Origin: Massilia sp. Root133
GTDB taxonomy: Bacteria; Pseudomonadota; Gammaproteobacteria; Burkholderiales; Burkholderiaceae_D
Direction of reading: 5' to 3'
Assembly (NCBI RefSeq): GCF_001426525.1
Contig: NZ_LMEW01000002.1
Span: 157,590 to 221,589, forward strand
Length of the DNA: 64,000 nt
Below, one piece after another: positions 53,046-62,327 of this stretch. Positions within the stretch are counted from its first letter, which is position 1. Each line of letters begins with the position of its first letter. The notes beneath the pieces are model-generated. The model searched no databases and was not told the origin of the DNA. It saw nothing but the letters and a program-made list of their open reading frames with translations. The position numbers and the translations under genes are program-made.

Positions 53046-55205
53046 ATGCTCAACACCCGTTCCACGTCATTCGCTGCTGCCCACCTGGCGGTAGCGCTGT
53101 TGTCCCTCGATGCCGCCGGCGCCGAGCCGGTCCCGCAGGCCCGGGTCGAGGTGCGCGGCTCGGCCGGGCAATACGATGCGCGGCGCGACGACACCTCGAC
53201 CAGGATCGTTGTGACCCAGGAGGAACTCAAGAAATACGGCGACAGCACCGTGGCCGACGTGCTCAGGCGCCAGCCGGGCATCTCGGTCAGTGGCGGTGGT
53301 CCCGGACGGGGCGGCGAGATCCGCATGCGCGGCCTGGGCAGCGGCTATACGCAGATCCTGCTCAACGGTGAACCGGCGCCGAACGGTTTCTCGCTCGATT
53401 CGCTGGCGCCGGCGCTGGTAGAGAGAATCGACATCCTGCGCGTGGCGACCGCCGACATGAGTGCGCAATCGATCGCCGGTACCATCGACATCATCCTCAA
53501 GCGCAAGGTGCGGCAGGGGCAGCGCGACCTGAAGCTGCAGGCCGAGCATTCCAACGTGTTCTTCTCGCCGAGCGCGTCGCTGCAGATCGCGGACAAGGGC
53601 AAGGCCATGTCCTATTCCGTCGTGGCGGACGTGCGCAAGGGCAGCTTCGAACAGGATTACGACCAGGTCGAGCAAGGCTGGGACAGCGCCGGCCGGCCGG
53701 TCTTGCTGCGCAAGGTGGCGCGCAAGAACGACGGCGGGTTTCGCGCGCTGTCGCTGACGCCGCGCGTGAACTGGACGCTGGACAACGGCGACACGCTCAG
53801 CTCGCAGTCCTTCGTCCGCGTGCAGCGCTCGGACAGCCGGACCGAAGGCCACTGGAACGCCACCCTGGGCGACCTGCCCGACTACCCGAACGACCGCACC
53901 TGGCCGGACGATCGGCGCAGCCAGCTGCGGTCCGACCTCAATTGGATGCACAAGCTCGGCCAGGACGAGAAACTGGAAGCGAAAGCGGGCCTGAACGCCA
54001 GCCGTGTACGCAACCGCCAGCACGAAGCCGGCTACGACACGGCCGGGGAACGGACGCTGGACCGCGACGTGCACAACGATACGGACGGGCGCGGGGCTAC
54101 GCTGACCGGCAAGTACAGCAAGTCCTACGCGAGCGGGCATCAGTTCAGCGCCGGCTGGGATGCGGCGCGCCAGTCCACCGATGCCGCGCGCGCGTCCCGC
54201 GAACTGCAAGGACTGGCCGGCACGCCGGTGCGGGACGACCGGCAGTACGACGCCACGCTGCATCGCCTCGCCTTGTATGCGCAGGATGAATATGCCATCA
54301 CGCCGCGGCTGTCGACCTACCTGGGCCTGCGCTGGGAGACGCTGCGCACCCGCAGCGCAGGCAGCGATTTCAGCGCCATCCACAACACGGCCAATCTGCT
54401 GAGCCCGATCCTGCATGGCCTGTGGAAGCTGGACGGCAAACAGGACCAGCTGCGCGTCGCGTTGTCGCGCACCTACCGTGGCGTCGACCTGGCGCGTTTG
54501 ATACCGCGCGTGACCCGCTCGCTGAACAACACGGAGGTCACCCCCGACACCGCCGGCAATCCGGCGCTGAAGCCGGAACAGGCGTTCGGCGTCGACGCGG
54601 CCCTGGAACACTTCGGCGGCCATGGCGAGCAGGCGAGCCTGTCCGTGTACGCGCGCCGGATCAGCGACACCATCCACGACGACACCCGCCTCGTGGCGGG
54701 CCGCTGGGAGACGACGCCCGTGAACGACGGCAGCGCACGCACGCGCGGCATCGAGTTCGACGCCAGGCTGCCGCTGCGCGCGCTGGTCGCCCGCGCCGCC
54801 AATGTCGACCTGCACATGAACGTGACGCGCAACTGGTCCAGCGTGAGCAACGTGCCCGGCCCGGACAACCGCCTGGCCGGCCAGACGCCGCTCACGGCCA
54901 ACGCCGGCGTCGACTACCAGTTCGGCGCGGCCGTCAGCGGCGGCGCGAATTTCACGTTCCGCAGCGGTGGACCGCAGCGGATCTCGCGCACGACGGGCAC
55001 GTATTCGACCGTCAAGCGCGAACTGGACCTGTATGCGTTGTGGAAGCTGACGCCGAAGACGCAACTGCGCGTGACCGCCGTGAACCTGTTGGCCGAACCT
55101 GCCACCGAGGAGACGCGCTACGGCGACGCGTCCGGCAGCCTGCGCAAGACGTCCGTCTACCCGTTCAGCGCCATCCTGCGCGTGGGACTGGAAACGCAGT
55201 TGTGA
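53046..55205 (+). CDS. TonB-dependent outer membrane receptor
   Basis: 719 residues. The N-terminal signal (LAVALLSLDAAGA) is followed by a plug domain (residues about 55-165: VVTQEELKKYGDSTVADVLRRQPG, RMRGLGSGYTQILLNGE) and a 22-strand barrel ending in the typical aromatic-terminal ILRVGLETQL. It imports siderophores, vitamin or carbohydrate across the outer membrane with TonB energy. The TonB box is not clear. Ligand unknown. The gene stands alone between an anion transporter and folK, not a usual neighbourhood for these flanking genes. Confidence 0.93.
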   Translation: MLNTRSTSFAAAHLAVALLSLDAAGAEPVPQARVEVRGSAGQYDARRDDTSTRIVVTQEELKKYGDSTVADVLRRQPGISVSGGGPGRGGEIRMRGLGSGYTQILLNGEPAPNGFSLDSLAPALVERIDILRVATADMSAQSIAGTIDIILKRKVRQGQRDLKLQAEHSNVFFSPSASLQIADKGKAMSYSVVADVRKGSFEQDYDQVEQGWDSAGRPVLLRKVARKNDGGFRALSLTPRVNWTLDNGDTLSSQSFVRVQRSDSRTEGHWNATLGDLPDYPNDRTWPDDRRSQLRSDLNWMHKLGQDEKLEAKAGLNASRVRNRQHEAGYDTAGERTLDRDVHNDTDGRGATLTGKYSKSYASGHQFSAGWDAARQSTDAARASRELQGLAGTPVRDDRQYDATLHRLALYAQDEYAITPRLSTYLGLRWETLRTRSAGSDFSAIHNTANLLSPILHGLWKLDGKQDQLRVALSRTYRGVDLARLIPRVTRSLNNTEVTPDTAGNPALKPEQAFGVDAALEHFGGHGEQASLSVYARRISDTIHDDTRLVAGRWETTPVNDGSARTRGIEFDARLPLRALVARAANVDLHMNVTRNWSSVSNVPGPDNRLAGQTPLTANAGVDYQFGAAVSGGANFTFRSGGPQRISRTTGTYSTVKRELDLYALWKLTPKTQLRVTAVNLLAEPATEETRYGDASGSLRKTSVYPFSAILRVGLETQL

Positions 55206-55206
55206 T

Positions 55207-55683
55207 TCAGCCGAGCCGTTCGATCGCCTGGTCCGCGACCTGCGCGCGCAGCGCGCGCACGGCACCGCGGCCGGGAATGACGAGATCGGGCGCGACGTCG
55301 GCCAGCGGCGCGAGCACGAACGCGCGCTCGTGCATGCGGGGGTGCGGGACGATCAAGGTGGGCGCATCATCGATGACCTGGTCGCCGTAGAGGAGCAGGT
55401 CGAGGTCCAGCGTGCGCGGCGCGTTGCGGTAGGGCCGCTCGCGGCCATGCGCCTGTTCGATGGCGAACAGCGCCTGCAGCAGGGCGTGCGCATCGAGGTC
55501 GGTGTCCAGCGCGGCGACGGCGTTGACGTAGTCGTCGCCCGAGGAATCGATGGGGGCCGTGCGGTACAGCGGCGACGTCTGCCGCAATGTGGCACCCGGC
55601 AGGCGCGACAGGCGCTCGATCGCATCGAGCACGTTCGCGTGCGCGTCGCCCAGGTTGGCGCCGATGCCGACCCAGGCGATCAT
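55207..55683 (-). CDS. folK: 2-amino-4-hydroxy-6-hydroxymethyldihydropteridine diphosphokinase
   Basis: 158 residues, the HPPK step of folate synthesis: pyrophosphate from ATP to the pterin. Motifs: VGIGANLGDAHANVLDAIERL, LYRTAPID, the AP-loop NAPRTLDLDLLLYGDQ and PHPRMHERAFVLAPLADVAPD. The start ATG overlaps the pcnB stop (ATGA). The gene ends 1 base after the TonB receptor, convergent. Confidence 0.95.
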   Translation of the reverse strand: MIAWVGIGANLGDAHANVLDAIERLSRLPGATLRQTSPLYRTAPIDSSGDDYVNAVAALDTDLDAHALLQALFAIEQAHGRERPYRNAPRTLDLDLLLYGDQVIDDAPTLIVPHPRMHERAFVLAPLADVAPDLVIPGRGAVRALRAQVADQAIERLG

Positions 55684-57056
55684 TCGCCGCTCGCGGCCTG
55701 CGGGGCGTCGACCGGTGCGCCGCCTTCGCCCTCGGCGCGGCGCGGGCCGCGGCGGCGCGGGCGTTTCTTCTGGCTGGACGGCTGGACGTCGCGCGCGGAA
55801 TTGACCAGGCGTTCGCGCTCGGCGATGTCGCCGGCGTAGAACGTCGCCCACCAGTTGCCGATCTCCGCATCGAGCTCGCCCGATTCGCAGCGCAGCAGCA
55901 GGAAGTCGAAGCCGGCGCGGAAGCGCGGGTGCTCCAGCAATTTATACGGCGTCTTGCCGGTGCGGCGCTCGAAGCGCGGCTGCATGGCCCAGATGTCGCG
56001 CATGTCGGTCGCGATACGGCGCTGCAGGGCGAGGTTGTCGGTCTGGTTGTCGAGGACGTCGTCCGCCGCGAGGTGCAGCGCGGGGATCGGCGATTCGCCG
56101 GCGGCGCGGTAGGCGTTCCACTTTTCCAGCACCTGGTGCCACAGCAGCGACGCGAACAGGAAGCCCGGCGACACGCCCTTGCCGGCTTTTACGCGCGTAT
56201 CCGTGGATTCGAGGGCCAGCGTCACGAACTTCATGCCGATCGGCTGCTCCAGCACGACGTCCAGCAGCGGCAGCAGGCCGTGGTGCAGGCCGGACGAACG
56301 CAACTCCTTCAGGCAGGCCAGCGCGTGGCCGCTCATCAGGAGCTTCAGCATTTCGTCGAACACGCGCGCGGCCGGCACGTTGTTGATCAGCGGGGCCATC
56401 ACGGGGATCGGGGCGCGGGTCGCCGGTTCGATCGTGAACTGCAGCTTGGCCGCGAAGCGCACGACGCGCAGCATGCGGACCGGATCTTCGCGGTAGCGCG
56501 CTTCCGGTTGGCCGATGATGCGCAGGACCTTGGCGCGGATGTCCTCGATGCCGCCGTGGTAGTCGAGCACCGACTGCGTGGCCGGGTCGTAGTACATGGC
56601 GTTGATCGTGAAGTCGCGGCGCTCGGCGTCCTCGTGCTGCGGACCGAAGTTATTGTCGCGCAGCACGCGGCCATGTTCGTCCTTCGGCGCGTTGTCGCTG
56701 CCCTTGCCGCGGAACGTGGTCACCTCCAGCAGGTCCTGGCCGAACATCACGTGCACGATCTGGAAGCGGCGGCCGATGATGAAGGCGCGGCGGAACAGCT
56801 TTTTCACTTCCTCGGGCGTCGCGTCGGTGGCGATGTCGAAGTCCTTCGGTTTCACGCCCAGCAGCAGGTCGCGCACGGCGCCGCCGACGACGAACGCCTT
56901 GAAGCCGGCTTCCTGCAAGGTCTGGGTGACGCGCACCGCGTTGTTCGACACGAGCTTCGGATCGATGCCGTGCTGCTCCGGCCCGAGGATGACGGGTTCG
57001 GTCGGGTCGCGCTCGTCTTTGACGCCCAGGATTTTGCGGATGAATTTTTTAATCAT
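55680..57056 (-). CDS. pcnB: Poly(A) polymerase I
   Basis: 458 residues of the class II nucleotidyltransferase family (tRNA-CCA/PAP). The signature AFVVGGAVRDLLLGVKPKDFDIATDA places the catalytic Asp pair near residues 70-75; RRFQIVHVMFGQDLLEVTTFRG and RRDFTINAMYYDP follow. The basic C-terminal tail (SSQKKRPRRRGPRRAEG) is typical of bacterial PAP rather than CCA enzyme. It polyadenylates RNA for decay. It is between the HAD gene and folK, with overlaps on both sides. Confidence 0.94.
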   Translation of the reverse strand: MIKKFIRKILGVKDERDPTEPVILGPEQHGIDPKLVSNNAVRVTQTLQEAGFKAFVVGGAVRDLLLGVKPKDFDIATDATPEEVKKLFRRAFIIGRRFQIVHVMFGQDLLEVTTFRGKGSDNAPKDEHGRVLRDNNFGPQHEDAERRDFTINAMYYDPATQSVLDYHGGIEDIRAKVLRIIGQPEARYREDPVRMLRVVRFAAKLQFTIEPATRAPIPVMAPLINNVPAARVFDEMLKLLMSGHALACLKELRSSGLHHGLLPLLDVVLEQPIGMKFVTLALESTDTRVKAGKGVSPGFLFASLLWHQVLEKWNAYRAAGESPIPALHLAADDVLDNQTDNLALQRRIATDMRDIWAMQPRFERRTGKTPYKLLEHPRFRAGFDFLLLRCESGELDAEIGNWWATFYAGDIAERERLVNSARDVQPSSQKKRPRRRGPRRAEGEGGAPVDAPQAASGE

Positions 57057-57723
57057 TGAAGAGGTGCAGTGAAGTCCAGCCGAGGGCGTTGGCGTGTTGG
57101 TTCAGTTTCTCGCTCGGGTTGGTCGCCACCGGGTGCGAGACGACCGACAGCAGCGGGATGTCATTGTGCGAGTCGCTGTAGAACCAGCTGCGCTTGAAAC
57201 TGTCGAACGGGCGGCCCAGGCCGTCCAGCCACGCGTGCATGTGCGTCACCTTGCCGTGGCCCTGCGTGGGCGTGCCGGCCAGCTTGCCGGTCGGGTGGCC
57301 GCGCTCGTCCAGCTCGGGGCGCGCGGCGATCAGGTGTTCGACGCCGAATTCGCGCGCGATCGGCGCGGTGACGAACGCATTGGTCGCCGTGATGATCGCC
57401 ACGAGGTCGCCCGCGTCCTGGTGCTTGCGCACGAGGTCGAGGGCCTTCGGGCGGAGCGCCGGCTTGATCACTTCCCGCATGTACTGCGCCTGCAGGTCCT
57501 TCAAATGGGCCGGATCGAAGCTGGCCAGGGTGCCGAGGGCGAATTCGAGGTATTCGACCGGGTCGAGCGTGCCGGCGTTGTACTGCGCGAAGAAGGCGTC
57601 GTTGCGGCGCTGGTGTTCGGCGGCGTCGACGACTTTCTCACGCACGAGGAACTGGCCCCATTCGTAGTCGGAATCGATCGGCAGGAGGGTATGGTCGAGG
57701 TCAAACAGCGCGAGGTCGTTCAT
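57049..57723 (-). CDS. HAD-IB family hydrolase (SerB-like)
   Basis: 224 residues. HAD motif I FDLDHTLLPIDSD at the N-terminus with Asp nucleophile and acid/base, motif II-like ITATNAFVTAPIA, motif III and IV SWFYSDSHNDIPLL. The cap contains EYLEFALGTLASFDPAHL, as in HAD-IB phosphoserine-phosphatase-like proteins whose substrates are often unknown. Its end overlaps pcnB and its start overlaps hda (ATGA), so it is part of one operon. Confidence 0.92.
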   Translation of the reverse strand: MNDLALFDLDHTLLPIDSDYEWGQFLVREKVVDAAEHQRRNDAFFAQYNAGTLDPVEYLEFALGTLASFDPAHLKDLQAQYMREVIKPALRPKALDLVRKHQDAGDLVAIITATNAFVTAPIAREFGVEHLIAARPELDERGHPTGKLAGTPTQGHGKVTHMHAWLDGLGRPFDSFKRSWFYSDSHNDIPLLSVVSHPVATNPSEKLNQHANALGWTSLHLFND

Positions 57724-58412
57724 TCTTTTGTTTCGGAGTGTGGACTGCTGGGATTGCCCTGAAGCAAGAGATCACGCAGCAGCGGTACCGTGACCGGACG
57801 CTGGGTCTCGAGCGAATACTGGTCGAGGGCATCCAGCATGGTCGACAGGGAGCGCATGTCGCGCTTGAAATGGGACAGCAGATAGGGTAACACGCTGGCG
57901 GACAGCGTCAAACCGCGGGCCTCGGCGGCCTGCGTGAGGGCGGCGATCTTCTGGTCGTCGGACAGGCCGTGGATCTGGTACACGAGACCCCAGCCCATGC
58001 GGGTGCGCAGGTCTTCGCGCACCGGGAGCACGGCCGGCGGCACCGGACCCGTGCAGACCATGTAGGCGCCATGCTCGCGCACCTGGTTGAACAGGGCGAA
58101 GGCGTCGATCTGGCGCTCGGGCGACAGCTGGTCGACGTCGTCGACGAGGTACAGGCTCACGGAAGGCAGAAATACGAAGTCGTCCGCACCGCTCGTCGCC
58201 GCGATGTAGCGCGCGCCATCGGTGGCGGCGAGGCCCTGCAGCAAATGCGTCTTGCCGGCGCCCGTTTCTCCCCACAGGTAGCAGAAATGCTCGCGCGATG
58301 CGCGCTGGGCGAACTGGTGCATCAAGTGCGCCATTTCGGCATTTTCCCCTATCTGGAAGGTGTCGAGGCTTTGCGCCGGCTCGGCGCCCAAATCGAGCAC
58401 CAGCTGTTTCAT
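57720..58412 (-). CDS. hda: DnaA regulatory inactivator Hda
   Basis: 230 residues. The N-terminal MKQLVLDLG is the sliding-clamp-binding motif of Hda (QL-x-LDL). AAA+ ATPase motifs: Walker A GETGAGKTHLLQG, sensor region LYLVDDVDQLSPERQ, and arginine-finger region. With the DNA-loaded beta clamp it promotes hydrolysis of DnaA-ATP and prevents over-initiation. Start overlaps none upstream; it is followed by the HAD gene with ATGA. Length is close to E. coli Hda. Confidence 0.94.
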   Translation of the reverse strand: MKQLVLDLGAEPAQSLDTFQIGENAEMAHLMHQFAQRASREHFCYLWGETGAGKTHLLQGLAATDGARYIAATSGADDFVFLPSVSLYLVDDVDQLSPERQIDAFALFNQVREHGAYMVCTGPVPPAVLPVREDLRTRMGWGLVYQIHGLSDDQKIAALTQAAEARGLTLSASVLPYLLSHFKRDMRSLSTMLDALDQYSLETQRPVTVPLLRDLLLQGNPSSPHSETKE

Positions 58413-58445
58413 GGCTCGGTTCTCATCATGTCGTGTGCGTATGAA

Positions 58446-59528
58446 CTAGGCATTATAAAAGCTGCTGCGCAGATAGTGGCGTTTCAAGTGACGGAATGCC
58501 ACCATCAGCACGGCCGATGCCGGCAGCGCCAGCAGCACGCCCACGAAACCGAACAGCTGGCCGAAGGCGAGCAGGGCGAAGATCACGGCCAGCGGATTCA
58601 GCCCGATGCGCTCGCCCACGAGTCGCGGCGTGAGGAAAAAGCCTTCGATGACCTGGCCCGCGCCATAGATCACCGCGACGGCGATCACGCCGCTCCAGTC
58701 GGAAAACTGCAGGATGGCGGCCGTCAGCGCCAGCACGAGCCCCAGGCCGTAGCCCAGGTAGGGGATGAAGACGAGCAGCCCAGTCAATATGCCGACCGGC
58801 AGCGCCACCTCGAAGCCGGCCAGCGCCAGCGCGGCCGAGTAGTACAGCGCCAGCACGAGCATCACGAGCAGTTGCCCGCGCAGGTATTGGGCCAGCAGCG
58901 CGTTCACTTCCTGGGCCATGCCCACCGTCTGGCGCACCCAGCGGCGCGGGACGGCGTTTTCCAGTTGCAGCAGCAGGCGGTGCCAGTCCAGCAGCAGGTA
59001 GAACAGCACGACGGGGATCAGGATCGCCGTGGCGACCCAGCCGAGCAGGGCGCTGCCACCCACGCGCGCGGACGCGAGCACGGTCGTCCAGATCTCGTCG
59101 CTCGACGTCATGATCTGCTGCGTGAGGATGGTGCGCAGGCTGCTGCCGTCCAGCTTGATGTGGATGCCCAGCTGCGCCAGGCGGGGCGACAGGATGGTGT
59201 CGACGCGGGCGAGCGCGTCCGGGATCTGGGCTTGCAGCAGCGGCAATTCCGTGCGCAGCACCGGCACGACGATCAGCACGAGGGCAGTGACGGACGCCAG
59301 GAACGCGAGGATCACGACGACGACGGCGAGCGAACGGGGCAAATGAAGCTTGCCGAGACGCGTGCGTTCGAGCCGGTCGACGGCGCCGTTCAGGGCATAG
59401 GCGAGGATGGCGGCGGCGATGAATGGGGTGAGGATGGGCCCGAGGGCGTACAGCAGCAGACCGCAAGCGAGCCAGAGTGCCAACCAGAACGCTGACTGTT
59501 TTTGCTCCTGGCTGAGGGAAAAAGGCAT
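58446..59528 (-). CDS. perM: AI-2E family transporter (PerM-like permease)
   Basis: 360 residues with about eight hydrophobic segments. Typical features are FWLALWLACGLLLYALGPILTPFIAAAILAY near the N-terminus and LPVGILTGLLVFIPYLGYGLG with AFGQLFGFVGVLLALPASAVL near the C-terminus. Family members export or import AI-2, or act as Na+/H+ antiporters or general efflux. It is the first gene of the minus-strand block perM-hda-HAD-pcnB-folK and is divergent from purM. Confidence 0.9.
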   Translation of the reverse strand: MPFSLSQEQKQSAFWLALWLACGLLLYALGPILTPFIAAAILAYALNGAVDRLERTRLGKLHLPRSLAVVVVILAFLASVTALVLIVVPVLRTELPLLQAQIPDALARVDTILSPRLAQLGIHIKLDGSSLRTILTQQIMTSSDEIWTTVLASARVGGSALLGWVATAILIPVVLFYLLLDWHRLLLQLENAVPRRWVRQTVGMAQEVNALLAQYLRGQLLVMLVLALYYSAALALAGFEVALPVGILTGLLVFIPYLGYGLGLVLALTAAILQFSDWSGVIAVAVIYGAGQVIEGFFLTPRLVGERIGLNPLAVIFALLAFGQLFGFVGVLLALPASAVLMVAFRHLKRHYLRSSFYNA

Positions 59529-59544
59529 GTAGTTGTTGTTCTTG

Positions 59545-59558
59545 ACCGTTAAAACGGT
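59545..59558. promoter_or_regulatory. Palindrome between perM and purM
   Basis: Perfect ACCGTT-AA-AACGGT dyad in the divergent intergenic region, close to the perM start. Possibly an operator; no regulator is known for it. Confidence 0.35.
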
Positions 59559-59676
59559 GCCGGGGCAGGCCGTTTTGATAAAATAATGGATTGACCGACT
59601 GGCTGCCGCCGGTACGTGCCGTCAAATGCCCAGTTGTCAACCGCCTACTATTTTACCGCCTCCGCTGCCAAATACC

Positions 59677-60720
59677 ATGAGCCAACCATCTAATGTTTCT
59701 CTCTCCTACCGCGACGCTGGTGTCGATATCGATGCCGGCGACGCCCTGGTCGAAGCGATCAAACCTTTTGCCAAGCGCACCATGCGCGAAGGCGTGCTCG
59801 GCGGCATCGGCGGTTTCGGTGCGCTGTTCGAAATCAGCAAGAAGTACAAGGAACCGGTCCTCGTGTCCGGCACCGATGGCGTCGGCACCAAGCTGAAGCT
59901 GGCGTTCGAACTGAACCGTCACGACACGGTCGGCATCGACCTCGTCGCCATGAGCGTCAACGACATCCTCGTGCAGGGCGCCGAGCCGCTGTTCTTCCTG
60001 GATTACTTTGCTTGCGGCAAGCTGGACGTGCCGACCGCGACCGCCGTCGTCAAAGGCATCGCCACCGGCTGCGAACAGGCCGGCTGCGCCCTGATCGGCG
60101 GCGAAACGGCCGAAATGCCGAGCATGTACCCGGACGGCGAATACGACCTGGCGGGCTTCGCCGTCGGCGCCGTGGAAAAATCGCAGATCATCGACGGCAC
60201 CAAGATCGCCCCGGGCGACGTCGTGCTGGGCCTGGCTTCGTCGGGCATCCACTCGAACGGCTACTCGCTGGTGCGCAAGATCATCGAAGTGTCGAAGCCG
60301 GACCTGGAAGCCGACTTCCATGGCAAGAAGCTGTCCGACGCGCTGATGCAGCCGACCCGCATCTACGTGAAGCCGCTGCTGGCGCTGATGCAGGCGATGG
60401 AAGTGAAGGGCCTCGTGCACATCACGGGCGGCGGCCTCGTCGAAAACATCCCGCGCGTGCTGCAGGATAACCTGACGGCCGTGCTCGACAGCAAGTCGTG
60501 GACCCTGCCGCCGCTGTTCCAGTGGCTGCAGCAGCACGGCGGCGTGGCCGACGCCGAGATGCACCGGGTGTTCAACTGCGGCATCGGCATGACCGTGATC
60601 GTGTCGAAAGAGAATGCCGACGCGGCCGAAGCCCAGCTGAAGGCGGCCGGCGAGACCGTGTACCGCATCGGCGAGATCCGCGCGCGTGGCGAAGGCCAGG
60701 CGCAGACGATCGTCGAATAA
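59677..60720 (+). CDS. purM: Phosphoribosylformylglycinamidine cyclo-ligase
   Basis: 347 residues, AIR synthetase of purine biosynthesis. Conserved stretches: [99 protein letters not shown] and [18 protein letters not shown] 59677 starts [15 protein letters not shown], a normal N-terminus; the frame is open from 59626 in the promoter region. Its end is 3 bases from cysC, implying one transcript, an unusual partner for purM. Confidence 0.97.
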   Translation: MSQPSNVSLSYRDAGVDIDAGDALVEAIKPFAKRTMREGVLGGIGGFGALFEISKKYKEPVLVSGTDGVGTKLKLAFELNRHDTVGIDLVAMSVNDILVQGAEPLFFLDYFACGKLDVPTATAVVKGIATGCEQAGCALIGGETAEMPSMYPDGEYDLAGFAVGAVEKSQIIDGTKIAPGDVVLGLASSGIHSNGYSLVRKIIEVSKPDLEADFHGKKLSDALMQPTRIYVKPLLALMQAMEVKGLVHITGGGLVENIPRVLQDNLTAVLDSKSWTLPPLFQWLQQHGGVADAEMHRVFNCGIGMTVIVSKENADAAEAQLKAAGETVYRIGEIRARGEGQAQTIVE

Positions 60721-60723
60721 GCC

Positions 60724-61314
60724 ATGACGGCGCCCGCTGTTCCGCTGCCGCTTGGTGACGAAGAACGGCGGCGCCCCACCGGCGCGGTGGTCTGGATTAC
60801 CGGACTGTCAGGCGCCGGCAAGACGACGCTGGCCCAGGCCGCCGAACGGGTCCTGTTCGAGCGTGGCTGCGGCGTGTTCGTGCTGGACGGCGACAAGGTC
60901 AGGCATGGCCTGTGCGCCGACCTCGGTTTTTCCCTCCCCGAACGATCCGAAAACATCCGCCGGATCGGCGAAGTCGCGCGGCTGTTCTACGAGGCCGGGC
61001 AGATCGTGATCGTTTCCGCCATCTCCCCGCTGCGCGCCGACCGCGCCCGCGCCCGGGCCCTGATCCCGGCCCCGTATTTCATCGAAGTCCATTGCCGTTG
61101 CCCGCTCGCCGTGTGCGAGGCGCGCGACCCCAAGGGCCTGTACCGCCGGGCGCGCGCGGGCCTGTTGCCGGAATTTACCGGCATCTCCTCGCCCTACGAG
61201 GCGCCGGATGGGCCGGAACTGGTCGTCGACAGCGCGACCACGTCCGTCGCGGACGAAGTCGCGCGCCTCGTCGACGTGCTCGAGCGGCGCGGCCTGCTTA
61301 CCCAGCGCGGCTGA
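60724..61314 (+). CDS. cysC: Adenylylsulfate kinase (APS kinase)
   Basis: 196 residues, phosphorylating APS to PAPS. P-loop ITGLSGAGKTTLAQ at residues 25-38, LDGDKVRHGLCADLGFS, and the ISPLRADRARAR segment with the conserved phosphorylatable Ser101, plus the C-terminal DPKGLYRRARAGLLPEFTGISSPYE. It stands alone, not fused to CysN or next to sulfate assimilation genes. The gene after it is a sulfotransferase, the enzyme class that uses PAPS, which suggests that this copy supplies the donor for sulfation rather than for cysteine synthesis. Confidence 0.93.
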   Translation: MTAPAVPLPLGDEERRRPTGAVVWITGLSGAGKTTLAQAAERVLFERGCGVFVLDGDKVRHGLCADLGFSLPERSENIRRIGEVARLFYEAGQIVIVSAISPLRADRARARALIPAPYFIEVHCRCPLAVCEARDPKGLYRRARAGLLPEFTGISSPYEAPDGPELVVDSATTSVADEVARLVDVLERRGLLTQRG

Positions 61315-61466
61315 ATGGGAACGCCGACTGTCTCGGTTTCGGAACACATTGCTGTATTTTTCGTTTTAATGTCATTTCTCTATTGCTCCACTGAAATAGC
61401 CTTTGCATGATGATGGGAATACACGGGTGATTTGCTTCATCCGGATTTATTTCCCATTTTTCATGA
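61315..61466. other. AT-rich gap between cysC and the sulfotransferase
   Basis: 152 bases, distinctly more AT-rich than the surrounding genes, with several T runs (for example TATTTTTCGTTTTAATG). It probably holds a promoter for the sulfotransferase gene; no clear hexamer pair or terminator was assigned. Confidence 0.4.
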
Positions 61467-62327
61467 GTGACCATTCCAGTGTCAGCGAACAGGAAATTCC
61501 ATTTCATTTCCGGCTTGCCGCGTTCCGGCTCCACGCTGCTGTCGGGCATCCTGCTGCAAAATCCGCGCTTCCATGCGGGCATGTCGAGCCCGGTCGTCGG
61601 CCTGTGCTCGTCGATCATCAGCCAGTTCAGTGCGGGTTCGGAATTCGCCCCCGTCGTCGGCCGTGACAAGCGCAAGGCTCTGCTGCGCGGCATCTTCGAT
61701 GCGTATTACGCGGACGTCGACCGCGAGATCGTGTTCGATACGAACCGTGCCTGGTGCGCCAGGCTGCCCCTGCTGCTGGACCTGTTCCCACAGGCGAAGG
61801 TGATTGCCTGCGTGCGCAATGTCGCGTGGATCATGGACAGCATCGAGAAGATGGTGCGCGCCAATCCGTATGAAAACACGCGCCTGTTCGGCGCCGGCGG
61901 CGGCCGCGGCACCGTGTACAGCCGCCTCGATTTCCTGGCCCATCCGGACAACCTGGTCGGGTTTCCCTGGGCCGCGCTGCGCGACGCCTTCTATGGCGAG
62001 CATGCGGGTTCGCTGCTGCTGGTCGACTACGACCTGCTGGCCAAGGCGCCCGCCAAGGTCCTGCCGTTGATCTACGACTTCCTCGGCGAGCCGCATTTCG
62101 ATCACGACTTCGACAACGTCGAGTACGACGCCGAGGACTTCGACCTGCAGGTGGGCGTGCCCGGCCTGCATCGCGTGAAGGCGCAGGTGAAATTCACGCC
62201 GCGCCGCGCCGTGATCCCGGCCGACCTGTTCGATAAATACAGCAAGATGTCTTTCTGGAATGACTCCACCGGCAGCACCGCCAACGTCGTTACCGCCCAG
62301 TCTCCACAACAAGGAAAACCTGAATGA
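61467..62327 (+). CDS. PAPS-dependent sulfotransferase
   Basis: 286 residues from GTG 61467 (282 from GTG 61479). The 5'-phosphosulfate-binding loop GLPRSGSTLLSG is near residue 16 and the 3'-phosphate region reads VIACVRNVAWIMDSIEKM; a downstream DYDLLAKAPAKVL block is also typical of this family. It transfers sulfate from PAPS to a hydroxyl of an unknown acceptor (protein tyrosine, glycan or small molecule). The stop overlaps by ATGA the start of the large secreted protein, so the two are co-translated. The start codon is uncertain, as no ATG in this frame gives the right N-terminus. Confidence 0.9.
   Translation: MTIPVSANRKFHFISGLPRSGSTLLSGILLQNPRFHAGMSSPVVGLCSSIISQFSAGSEFAPVVGRDKRKALLRGIFDAYYADVDREIVFDTNRAWCARLPLLLDLFPQAKVIACVRNVAWIMDSIEKMVRANPYENTRLFGAGGGRGTVYSRLDFLAHPDNLVGFPWAALRDAFYGEHAGSLLLVDYDLLAKAPAKVLPLIYDFLGEPHFDHDFDNVEYDAEDFDLQVGVPGLHRVKAQVKFTPRRAVIPADLFDKYSKMSFWNDSTGSTANVVTAQSPQQGKPE

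Noticed and set aside
53067..55265. 732-codon antisense frame over the TonB receptor
   Set aside because: Shadow; composition is not protein-like.
61463..61666. ATG 61463 as start of a protein in another frame before the sulfotransferase
   Set aside because: That frame ends within 200 bases and its sequence shows no domain; the sulfotransferase frame with GLPRSGSTLL is convincing.
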